NCBI GenBank assembly: GCA_009760855.2
Contig: WPIO01000006.1
Location: forward strand, 9,590,001-9,650,000
Length of the DNA: 60,000 nucleotides
Direction: 5' to 3'
Origin: Cristatella mucedo
Taxonomy: Eukaryota > Bryozoa > Phylactolaemata > Cristatellidae
The position numbers and the translations under genes are program-made. Shown here piece after piece: positions 23,201 through 35,774 of this stretch. Every line of letters begins with the position of its first letter. The stretch's first letter is position 1. The notes below the pieces were generated by a model. The model had not been told where the DNA came from and ran no database searches. It was given only the letters and a program-made list of their open reading frames with translations.

Positions 23201-26200
23201 GAATAGGATATTGAGTGTTCATGCCAATGTGAGCAGTTTCCTCTTGTGTATAGACTGTGGTACGTGCATGTGCTATAAAGGAAAGAAGACAGAGGTGGAT
23301 AAAAGAAGACTAGAATGAGATAGTGATAGTGAGTCAATTAAGTAGGGAGTTGTAAGGGAAGGAGGGACGGAGAGGCAAGGAAAAAGGTAGAGTGGGTGAA
23401 GGTGAGAAGAATGGAGAGCATGAGTGTGCTCGAAAGAAATAAAGGATGGATAGTTAGAGCTAGTAATTTATTTAAGACTCGATAACTTGAAGAAATGTCT
23501 TTATCGTGATCTTGGCAATGACTGTGCCGTATTTGCTGGATCAGATCATCGGGCCGGAGTTTGCTTTTGTTTCTGACTGTTATGTACCTTGGATTTGCAG
23601 GGTCCTCTTTTCCCGGCAATGAACAGCTTGTGGGGAAAATGGGCACCGCCAATGGAGCGTAGCAAGTTGCTGGCATTTTGCTACTCCGGTAAGTGCAATC
23701 CGTACGCCACGGGGTAGTCATTTCTGCACTGCCCCAGCTGAAAACAAAACAATTGGACACTTCCGTAGTAGCGGGTTCCGTAGTAGCGGTTCCGTAGTAG
23801 CAGGTTCCGTAGTAGCGGGCCTGGAGGGGAACTCACTCCCCTGCCGGGTGCCAGGTGCCAGCCACTGCCGATTGCACTTTCAGAAACTATCTTGCGAATC
23901 TTTCGTGATAGGAATAATGGTAGGCAACATCGTCATCATGGTCCTTGGAGGGTTCATGTGTGAGTGGACATCGTTTGACGGCGGCTGGCCGTCACTGTTC
24001 TATGTGCCAAGCATTGTGGGCGTGGCATTCTGTGCTCTCTGGTTCTACTGTGTGTACGATTCGCCGTTGCTTCATCCTCGCATCAAGCCATCGGAGCGAG
24101 AATACATCACCAGCTCGCTGGAGGAGCGCTCGAGTGCTGCCGAAATGGTACGTGACTCGTGCAGGCCGCTTCACATTACGGAGCCAGAGCAGTAGCAGCT
24201 CAACCAGCTACGCTGGCAAGAACTAACCTCCGGTGGCTCTGTTGACCTCCGTGACTTTGCCTGCCTTAATCTGAATGGTTGGTTAGATGCAACTGTTCGT
24301 GCCGATCGGCGGTCAGTGGCAGAAGAAAGATAAAGAATGGAAGTGTGCAGCCAAGCGACGGGCAGCCATGCACCGGACAAGTGGAACTGAGCCACGCAGC
24401 TTTTTTAAAGCTACCATTTAGCAGATTAAGAATCTATAGTAGAAATGCACGGTTAAGCTCCGACTCCTGAACCATTCCTTGGCTGCAAACGCAGCTCTTG
24501 TTTGGACGATAGCCACAAACGAAACCCATGCTACCGGATGCTAGTCTTCGAAGAAGCATGACCGATGCTTGAGAAGCTAGCGCCGGGGAGCACACGAGCG
24601 AGTTTAGAAGCAGCGTGTTTGCAGCGTGTCGGTGTGTCGACGATCGAAGATCACCACAGCTATCAAGATCACGCGTCCCTTGATAGCAAACTCCGCGTCC
24701 TTGCATTGAGGTCTATACAAGACAGCGGCAGAGGGGCTATTGATTCGTAGCGCCAGCCAGCAACGTGCGAGTGATAAACTTTGCATTGCTTTCGTGCGTT
24801 CCAGATTCTTAGGCATGGCATACCTTTTTTTAGCTACTATAAGGCAGAAACTATTATTTATCTTAGAACTTTGATAATCTGACTGACGGGATTAGAGCGA
24901 CAAACAGATTCAGATGACGGTGTGGCTGCATTTACGCCCACGTGTCTGGCCGGTCTCGGGAGCAGTACTTAGGACTCGAAATACGCCACCGGTCAGCGGC
25001 GTAACAACCTAGGACCGCATGGAAAAGAAAATATCCCGGATTTAGGCGGGAGACTAAACTCTTTTGGAGGGGCTTGACACAAGCTTTTGCATCGGGATCT
25101 CACCGGAAACGTTCGTCAGCTCTCTAAAAAACTGTCATTCCTCGTTTGGATAGGTGAAGCCCGCCAACTGGCATAAAAAAGACGAAACCCGAAAAATTGA
25201 TCAACTGACCCTTCTACGCTGAAAAGTGCACCCCATTAGAAGACCTGGAAGCTACACGTTGAAGGCGCCTCGCGGCACGTTTTTTGTGACGGGTCTAACG
25301 CAGAATAATTACGTAGTTAGCATTTCTCACAAATTTGATCTACCTGTTAATAAAGCGATAGCCCCTCCAGAGATAACCCCAGCTCAAAATCATTGAGTTT
25401 TAGCTCAACTTAAATGAAGAATGCAGTCAATTCCTCTCGGAGTACTTTCCTTGAAGCTTACTAGCAAGGCGGTGAGCCTTGATGGCACAGTAGATAATGT
25501 GGTTGCCTATCACGACCTGGTTCCCGAGATTATGAGTTCTAATCTTGCTGAGGGTGATCGCTTATTGCCTTTGAAAACGGCGGTGATTGCCATAAAGGGC
25601 TCTTCTGTTACTATAAAAAAGAGGTATGTGAATCAGCTAGTATTTTTTTAAGGCGCTCGAGCTGCATGCCGAAAGTTGCGTGAGCTTAACTGGGCGCTTC
25701 GAGCGCTGGACGCTTACGAGGGTCGAAAGCCCGTTAGGCTCTTCAGCGAACGAGTAAAAGGATCGGCTGAATTAGCTCATCTTATTTTCTATTACTAGCA
25801 AATGAGCACCTTACGGGAGGCATAATAGCATCACCCGCCCTCCTCTCCCCGGCCAAGAGGCTCCCTCTGTGGGTGCAGACCGAGAACGTGCACAACGACG
25901 AGTTCCCGCCACGGCCGGCTTCTCTAGGCTTTTCGCCTTGATGTGTGCGGGCTTCTCTTTTAAAGAAACGGTGGCAGCCTTTCTGGAAACAAACTCGTGA
26001 AAATTGCGCGAGTCGGAGAAGCAAGGCAAAGCAACACCCAGACCACCAAGCAAAAGCTCTACCCCAGTCTGTGAGACTAGGCATTTCCATACCTTAGCAG
26101 CTCCTCCTTGGAGACTCTTTAGAGACCAGTCTGTATCTCTAAATCTGAAGGTCTGAAAGAATGGTCGCAACATTTCGAGAGCCTGAGGCTTCGCGCCGAA

Positions 26201-29200
26201 GCAGCCTAACCGCCGGAAGCAGCGTCTATAGGTCGGCCTTCCTTCCGTCCTGCTTGTATCTGCTTCGGTCTTCATTCCTGTAAGAATGTACACGATCAGC
26301 TTCGGTTTGCTTCCTACTGGCTCCATCGCCCAGTGGCAATATGAAAATTGCCTTTGCTTAGGAGGTAGAAAGTAGCTCTTCGCGATGTACCTCCTGGTGA
26401 AGTTAAGCCTTTTGCGATTGCCTTTTTTTACCCGCCGCCTCGTAATCTAATTCCTACATGAAGAGTTCGTAGTGTCCCACAAACAGGGATGACTTCGCCG
26501 GTCGTATGGTCCACCGTGCCTTTTAAAGCAATGAAGAAGCATGTCTTTGATGCACGCACGATTGATCTTTTTTCGACCTTCTCTTGGTTTTGGCCACGAA
26601 GTGTAATCATGCAGAAAGAATGCAAGCTTCTTATGTACATCGCCATTCCGCGTTTGTGTAGATCCGGCAGCTCAGCACCCTAGTTTGGAAGCTCCGTTCA
26701 GACTCACTCGTCAACGAAGGAATGCACGTTTGCCGTTTGGAGAGACGCGTTTAGCAAGCTCGGCGAGCCACTTGGTAGCAGTCCGAATGGACCAATCCCA
26801 GCCTTCCTGGCGCCTCTAAAAAGGAGATAGCCACATTTACAAGATTCGACAGCCATTTCCGATTTCGATTCTGAGCTGTCGCGCCGACGTCGTTGCCCTA
26901 GCTAAAACCAAAGTGGATCCATCGTCTGAGGAGACGCGTTCCGCTAACCAAGTTCGACTCCCGCTCCCTGGAATCTCGGTAGCAATCCTGGAGAGGCTAC
27001 TGGACTTCCAATGGGAAAAGGGGTGCTCCCGACAAAGACGGCTGAATGTTTGCGGCTTTGGTTGAGGCAGATCGGCAGATCGGCAGCTCCGCCCCCTCGC
27101 CACGCCCCGTGGTCATTGGCCTTCCTGACCTCTTAGTGATTGCCCTTGCACCTGGGTTCAGCCGTACTGAAACACCGAATGTACCCTTGCCTTGTAGCTT
27201 CTCTGCGATTCCCATGCTTTTGCATCAGAAATCTTGCATGGCATTGCGAAGCAAGAATTTTTGTCAGCTATATTTTAAATGTGAATCCGCAAGTGTACAT
27301 CTCAGCATGGCTTCCTTGCAGGTATCATGCCTATAGTAGCTTCGCTGCGCCACCATCGAAATTACTTAAGCGTATTAGGCGGAGAATTTTGCAGCTGTTT
27401 TTCCCTGCAACTGCTTTTTGTAGCATTTTTTCCTATCAGTTACAAGTACTGGTAATTTATCTACTTTGATTTTTTTTGTAGCAGACTATGGTGGCGTCGG
27501 GTGGCTGCATTAGTCTTCTGCGAATCCCGGCTTCAGTCTCTCTCTTTGCTGCCAGAGTGTACTTGTGTGCAGTTGACCTAATAACAACTTAAGTAGGACT
27601 TCCTGAACTTAAACTCATTTCCACAATCTAGGGACCATAGACAAACAGCTTCTGTCGCCAAATATTTTACACTAAAAGTAAAGGATAACCAATATATTGT
27701 CTCGATAGTACTTGATAGCACTAATTGGTTGAAACTGATTTTGCAGTTCAGCAAGGTAGGAATGAGCTCAACCATCGCAGGTCTTGGGGTTCAGAGTAAG
27801 CACCTTGCACTGCGTCTGTTGATCAATCGGGAGCCCGTTGAGCTAAAATAAAAAGGAAGTCATGTGAATGAATTTCTTTAATCGATAGACCAAACGACCA
27901 TGTTCATCACTAACTGTTGAAACTTAATGGCTCTTTTTCAGCAGTCCTACCACTACGTAGTTACTGAAGTCTGTCCGAGAAAAAGAGAGCCAGAAAGCTA
28001 GTAATTTTTGGTAGGTCGGTATTTATCAACTCTAGACGTATGATCCATTTACAGAAATTATGAGGCTCCCTTTGAAAACCGACAACGAAGGTTTACATAA
28101 TGTATCAGCATTAAGTAACCAATAAAACTCCGAGGTGTTTACACTTTACACTTTGAAGGTGTCAGCTCTTTCTTGAAGGCTTTGATTTCGTGAAAACGTT
28201 ATGCACCTTGGTTTGATGAGATATCTCTCACCATCAACGTGTCCATAGGGTCATGGATGATGCGGATTGAAGGACTGATAGCCCTATAATATTATTTCTT
28301 GTGTACTTCGCTACTTGTTAAAGCTTCACACATTAGAGAAATGCCTTCAGTTCGTATGCTCCCGGAGAATCAAACTCACTACTCTACTCAATCGGTGCCA
28401 ATTCCGACTGTGGGTTCTGGTTGGTCATAGCAACTACACGTTTCATTTCGCTTTGAAGCTCCGCTGACACGAGTTTGAAACGGAGTGGATTTCGCCAGCC
28501 TTTCTAAGAGGGCAGTGCTTGACCGAGTTCAACCTTGACTGACCTTGACTGGCACATTGGAACTTAAATTAACCGTTATACATCCGTGAAGGTTTAAGTA
28601 GTTATTGGATAAACAAGACTGTGTGACGATAGCACTCCTAAAGATGTATTCGTTTTTTTCACTTGTAGAACAAGTCTGTCCCGTGGTGCAGAATCCTCGG
28701 GTCGCCAGCAGTCTGGGCCATTACTGCTGGTCACGTCTGCAACAACTTTGGAAATTACACGATCATAACGACCATGCCCGCATACATGAAAGAAGTTCTT
28801 CATTTCGACATCACAGAGGTGACAGCCTCCCTCGCCGCTGGGCCTACTGTTGGACCTTATGCACACTTGTGTGACAAGGTTCCTTGATGCGATAGGGCTT
28901 GTTAGGGCTGTAAAACGTAAATAATATAGAGGATTGCACATACTAAATATAACTGCTCCTCCTGATGGGTGACTTCCCTGGTAGCCCCTTAGTGCCTTGT
29001 TCTAAACCCTTGAAATAGGCTGCCGCCTACCAGCAGCACTTAGGCCCGGCACCTTGCTGTGAGAACATACAGCGTCTGCCTTATTAGACACGACTGGCGT
29101 GGACCCGAAAGGCAACATGAAATCGCAACGCAAGAAACGGCGTGTGTAACTAGATCCTAATACCAGGAGTTTTCTTTAAAACAAAAGTATGGTAAGAAGT

Positions 29201-32200
29201 GCACTACACGGCTCGCGTCCGAAATTCACTTAGGCACGACCTAGTTCATCCACGATCAAGCAATTAAAGCAGTCCATCGCCTTGACTGAGCTTACAATTG
29301 TCGACCCTTGGCCGATAACAGCGCATTTGTTGCTGGTTGTCGGTGATGATGCAGCTCTTTCAAACCGAATGCGAGTGCTGTGGAAAAAGAGCGCTCGTTC
29401 TAAACCAAGTCTTTTGTTTCTATTTCTAAGCGTTCTCCGACCAATTGGGAGCGGCTGCGTTTGTCTATTGATGCGATTCGAGATTTCACCAACTTCCAAA
29501 TTGAGAGATCAGTCAAGTGGGATCTCATTCATCACTTGAAAGATGTGAATTCAGTCGGATTAATTATGGATAAATCAAGTGCCGTACTATTTTTAAGCTT
29601 CATATTACTTTTGCAACAGTTCTCACGGACCACTAAGACGATCTATGTATCAAAAGAGAACTACGTCTAGTGAAAGATCTTTTTTGAACAGGACATCCAA
29701 ATTTCATGCAGATGCCACACGGAAAATGCTGACTGGGGCATCTTCGAAGGTTAGGCGTTAAAAGTTCTGAATTACACTATATTATTGCGAAATTTGTGTC
29801 GTCATTCGATTTAAGAAAGCTAGCTGTCATTCAAACACAAATGTCAGAAATGCAAGCTGCAAGGCGAGCTGATAGAATCCATGTTGCTGTAATCTCGAGG
29901 AGGATCAAAGTTAATTTAGTGATGAGTATCTTTTGAACAGAAACGGCAGGCTTTGTAATTAAAATGGCAAGAGGAAGAGCGGAAAATCGTGCAATAACAG
30001 ACACCTAAAACGGATCTCTGGGGTACCACACGCTCCGTGATCTCATCGGATGACCGTTGGTGACATCTGCTCCCGGAAATATTTCACTCAGATAGGATCT
30101 AAACCTGAGCAGTGCGGCACAGTGCAGTTGAATCGATGCTCAGGCGAGATTAGGGGCTCAAGACAGACTTGTGTATATATGGTATGAAAAGCTGCTAATT
30201 TATACAGCAGAGCTAGCCAAGGACTCAATATAAGTCAACATCCCTGAGAAGGTCTTTTCACATCCCCTGTTCACACTTGTAAACACCAGCACCAACACTA
30301 CCATTTCCACCACCACTGCCACAGCCGTCGTTGTCGTATTCATTAACGCAGTAATTTGCTGCAGCAGTTTATGGGTAATGTTTGATAATTGCATTTCGTA
30401 CCTAAACCGAGAACTTGGCGTGCTTTGATCTCTTGCAGAATGGTCTGTACAGTGCCCTTCCCCAAGTAGGACTCCTTATCGGTACATTGACCGTTGGAGA
30501 AATTGCCGATCGTCTGAGGAAAAAAGGCATGTCTACCACGGCGGTCAGGAAATGGGCGATGGGAATTGGTATGTATTATACTAAAGACTGCAGCTGCCAC
30601 TGCTGAGTGTAACTTTGTGCGTCAACATACTATCTGCATTACTGCTGCTGCTTAAAATTTAATCATGGCACCTGCATGAAAAAACTAGTGAGAAAATGTC
30701 ACCATAATAATTCAGACTGAATTAAGACGTAATGGTTTAGTGAGAGGGGGTGAGGTATATAATGGCTAGGAGTTCACCTTGATGCAGCTGGATGAACTTG
30801 GTGGGACAGCATTAGCACACACGCAAATTGGCACGTGCAGCTTAGAAAAAGATGCCAAAAATTAGTCAGTCACATCGGGCAGCAATATCCAAAGTGGCTT
30901 AGGGGGTCTGCAACAGCCCTATTAAACCTTCAGGAAAGGTGCTTCATGAAACAAGCTGCCCATCGTGATCTAGAGGGCGAGCCGCCCAGAGGTGCAATGC
31001 CTTGTTAGAATCCTTTTTTTGGTCCCATAGAATATGTGCACCAGGTCTAAGCCAATGAAGGAGTCATACCTTGATCCTGTTCAGCCAGTCGATCGATGCG
31101 ATACAATCGATACGTCATACGATGAGAGCGTGGTCAGCCCCATTGATGACACGTTCAACCGCATCGGGTCAGACCAAGGAGGGCCAGGGCCTTTCGGCTT
31201 TTTTTAACATTCTTGCGTCTGGCTTGGCCCAGTGGTTACGGTGCTCGCCCCAACCTGGGTTTGGGTGATGTACTTTCTGACTGAGGTCGTGGGCTTGAGC
31301 CCCGTGGCATATTTGAAGCACCTGAATAGAGATTAAAGTTCTCTTATGGCGCTATACAAATGAATTATATTATTATTACTATTTTATTTCTACGTGGAAT
31401 AGTAAAGTTAGCGATGGAAAATTTAGTCATATGCAATAATTTAATGCGCGTTATATTTCAGAACAAGTTAGTCTACGAGAATCCCATGTGTCACTGCAGC
31501 ATAGCTTGTGGGTGCCATTCCATAGCAGACTCTGTCCATTAAATATCCACGCGACTGATTACCAACGTGGGAGCTTGTTCTAGCTCACATCAACCCCTAT
31601 AATTAGCTAGGTTAATTAGTTGGTCCGTTGGTTTGTAAGTCTGTCGCCATCAATGAAGTCACGTCTACGCCTAGTTCTTGGTGGATATTCATAGTCACAC
31701 TACGACGGTATAGCCAAGACGAGTGTCGTAAAAGTGGTAGCTAATTAGCTAATTTGCATCTATAGTTCTACCGTGCGTTTGAATAGTTTAAATTGAACGT
31801 TTTAATTCAATGACCAAATTCAAAAAGGTTGTTCTGGTCAAACGGTGGCCGTGGCATTCAAGTATCTTGCACCCACTGCACTGCGATTCCTTTGGCTGTC
31901 TGACACCCGAAGTTTCGACCGACGCTTCCCAGCTTCGACGTGTACCAGCTCGGTTTGCGTATTAGAAAGCTGACCGAGTGAGTGACCTACCGGAAGTTGT
32001 ACTGCGCCTGCCTCTGGTAAGCGATGGGCATGCATAAATAGAATCATCCAGTGATTCTTCAAGAGACCTCGGTTTCGGCCCACCATGGTGAGCCGACGAG
32101 TTTACAATGCAATGAATTGGGGGAAAATGGAGCAAAGTGAGCCATATATAAGCGTACCTAACGCAGAAAACAACGAGTAAAACAAGAATAAAGTAAGCCA

Positions 32201-35200
32201 CTTAGTGAGGCACTGCCGAAACTCACCAGAAACGTCAATTAGGACAAACTCTGCAGCAGGAAGAGACTGAAGAAGAAGCCAGGGACCTATGTGCTATCGA
32301 AGGGCAGCGAATGTCTCGCTAAAGATGAAGTCAAAAACAGAAAGAGACTGAATTAAATATTCTAGCACTTCGCGTCACAGATCTGGTAGGGAGTCCTTGT
32401 CTGACAGTATGCCCAGCTCACCTGCTAGGTTGAGCTCACCACTACGTCAGGGAACAGCCAGTCCCACGTAGTAAAGACACACTGAAATTTTGAGTAATGT
32501 TTCACGGGCATAAGCTAGAAAACTCTTTATTTTCTCTAACGTTCGTAAACATTTTAAGAATTTCATCCTATAATTGTTGTGCTATTAATAGGGTTTACCC
32601 TCCAAGGCGTTGTATTCTCCGCCTGGGATCCCAAAATTTTCTTTAACATACAGCTAGAGCTGCCACAATATACCTAAACATGTCATTGCACTCGGACGCT
32701 ACGAGCAGCCAGCGTTTTTTCTACTGAAGCTTGGCTCCATTTTGTAATAATATTGCACTTGATAGTGACTAACCGCCTTCTCAAAGCCAAGATAAAACGT
32801 TCGCCGTGCAATAAAGTGAAAATTGTCGTCCGGTGATCTTGCATAAAGGTTCGTCATATGGGAAGGTCGAATACCGGTTGATAGTAACTCACCTTTCAAC
32901 TCGACCTATGAACGAGAATGAATATGCAATATAAACCCTCTCACATGTCTGCAATAGTGAAAACTTTAATTTTAAAAAGGCTAAAAACGCTGAATTCAGT
33001 AATCGTCGACCATGTTATCGTTTTTAGGGTTTGCAAGCTGGAATCCCGAGCTCGATGCTAATTTAGGTAGCTACTCCACCTTTTCCTTTTTAATGTATTT
33101 ACGTGACGTTGCACTGCAGAGAAACTATTACCGCCGAGTCAGACAGTTAACTATACTGACATGCTCAACCCTTCTAGCGTTCTCAAAACCTAGAAGTAGT
33201 TCACACTAGAAAAAGATGCTCTAATAACGACCGAGATTTTTTATGCATACTCAAGCAAATGGCTGAATAAATAAGTTGCTGTTCTGCTGTCTTAAGACGC
33301 CGTCTGGCCGTTTAGGCCCACCAGCCAACTAAGTGATCAAATCTCTCCTCGAATAGTTATTCGAGGAGGAAGATAGTCTCTGAACTCCGTCAGAGCGAAT
33401 ACAAGTGACGGGCATTTTTTTGGTCGTATCTTAGGAATTAGACACTGCTGATTTTTGAAGAAAGATTGTAACTACACGTAGCATATGTCCAAAGTGAAAT
33501 TTTAAAAGTCCTAAGCATCAAATCGTTTTAAAGTCCGTTTTGTTCTCACGTGGGTGTGACCAAAGCATCCAGAGCGTCCAAGCTACGGATATCCAAATTA
33601 TGTGAAACTAAAAACCAACTGATCTGTGGTCCATTCCACTTTTGCTCACGAGCATCGCGGAGTGATGGAGCACAACTCCAATAGCCGGGTATTCATACTG
33701 TGCCAAATGGCACCCAAAGATGACTTCGCTGCATTGAAACGACGTTTCCGATTTACTTGAATAGATCTGGCCAATGATCTGGTGAAGATGTAAAATCCTC
33801 TAGGGCAAGGTTAGAGAAAAAATGTAACATATCTGTCACATGCATTGTATAGCTCGGCAGCTGCAGCTCCGTATATTGCACAATAACAGCTACGTTTTGC
33901 AGAGACGTGAAGCAAAATATTAAGATAAGATGACAATTTTTATGAAGTGTGTGAAGTGTGTTGCAGACATTTGCTGGGTAGGCTTTCTAACAGTGATTAC
34001 CGACTGATGCAAAGTTGAAGTGAGTATTTGGGCTAAGGCAGGTGGATAATTTAACTATTTTTTAGGATTAAGATTTTCTCACTGAGCTATTTAATCAGGT
34101 AATATTTCGAAGTACTACGGCCAATTCTTCGCAAGCACTTGTTCAGAGCATAATGTGCATACTTCCTTAGTCTGTCCGCAGTTTCTTCAGCAGCTATGGT
34201 CGCTCTTTGCAGGTCAGGCCATTCTGTCTGCTTTGCTCGCAAGTTGTTGTGCCATAAATATCTGAACTTCAGGCCGTTTCTTCATGTGTCAGATAAATGG
34301 TCAGTCAGTGACAGTGTGGCAGTTTTGTTTGGTGAGCATCATTCACTGCGTCATCTTGGGCTGGCAGCCTTGGTCGAACTAGAAGCATCGAGATATATAG
34401 CTAAAAGAATCAGGTGCCGAATTTGAAACACTGGATCAACACCAAGACCCAAGGACCGACAGGCCAATTTAGGAGTCTCAACATGCAATCGTCATTTGTC
34501 GAACTTTTTACACGTATGGTAGTGCAATTGGCAGAGCAAAGCTTTGCCGCTACACTCGTCAGTAGTGAACTGATACAACTGCTACATTATGCCGCTTCTT
34601 TCCAATCTGCCCTGCCTCCTCCTCAAGCGGCAAATTGATTTCATGGTCGTGTCACTCCCTATGAGATCCCTTTATTTTCTTGCTCTGGCCAGCACATTTT
34701 AAATGCTTCATAATAATGCTTTCCATTGCACCGGCTGCTCCTTAGACTCAGGTTGTTCGGCTCAGCCTCTAGGCAACATCAAATCCTGTGGAGACCATGC
34801 CTTCAGCTAATTGGCTCCCAGAGCCTGAAACTAGCTCGAAAATTACGTCACAGAATCCGCTGACTAGACGACATTTAAAAAGAGACTAAAAATCCACTTA
34901 TTCTTCGGAGCATATGCTCCGTTCATGTGAGTGGTTACTTGGAGTCCTTACGCATGTTTACATCAGTGGTCATACAGTCTCAAGCTGGTGGCTCTAAAAG
35001 GCTTCACCAAAGCACACAGCAGATCACAATATGTCTATTGATGCAAACTAAGAGATCAGGCCAACATAGGCCATTCTGCTTGCGAATGGTCGTACGTAGT
35101 ACGTTTAATGGCTGCTTCCTTGCTGTCCTGAAACTCCCATTGCAGATCTTGGGATGTCTAAGATGTCACGTTGATAACGTTATATTGTGTTGTTTTGACT

Positions 35201-35556
35201 CTCCTTAAAAATGATATGGTTTGTTTCTTATCAATTAATTTCCACATGCCTCAGAATATGCACAGCTTTTTATGCTGCAGCGCGCGAAAGTTCTTATTCA
35301 TTTCTTTTTAAAGCAGGATATCACCAAGGTAAAATATTTCTCATTTGCTGAAAACTCACGGTTCAGCATGCCAAAGAAAGTTCATTGTCAATAGCAATTT
35401 TGGAATCACTGCCGTTTTTATGCTTGAACAATAGCTCCTTCTCGTTACCTAAAGCCGGCAAAGATTTGCCTTTTTTGTGATCATGTCCACGCAGGGTTCT
35501 GTCGAAGTCTGTTTGTTTCATGTAGTATGAGGGTACCATTCGCTTACGCACACGTG

Positions 35557-35645
<89 letters not shown>

Positions 35646-35705
35646 CCTTTCTGCGATGCTTTCTCACGTACGCTGTTTTCTTTCTCTTTGGCTCCATCTC
35701 TGACT

Positions 35706-35774
<69 letters not shown>

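Noticed and set aside
25811-26326. 171-codon minus-strand ORF in intron 5
   Set aside because: No domain, no splice or promoter context and no paralog visible. An open frame of this length in a 60-kb window is not enough.
28869-28941. Readthrough of exon 6 as an alternative C-terminus
   Set aside because: The frame ends soon after the donor without a family motif, and exon 7 restores the expected protein.
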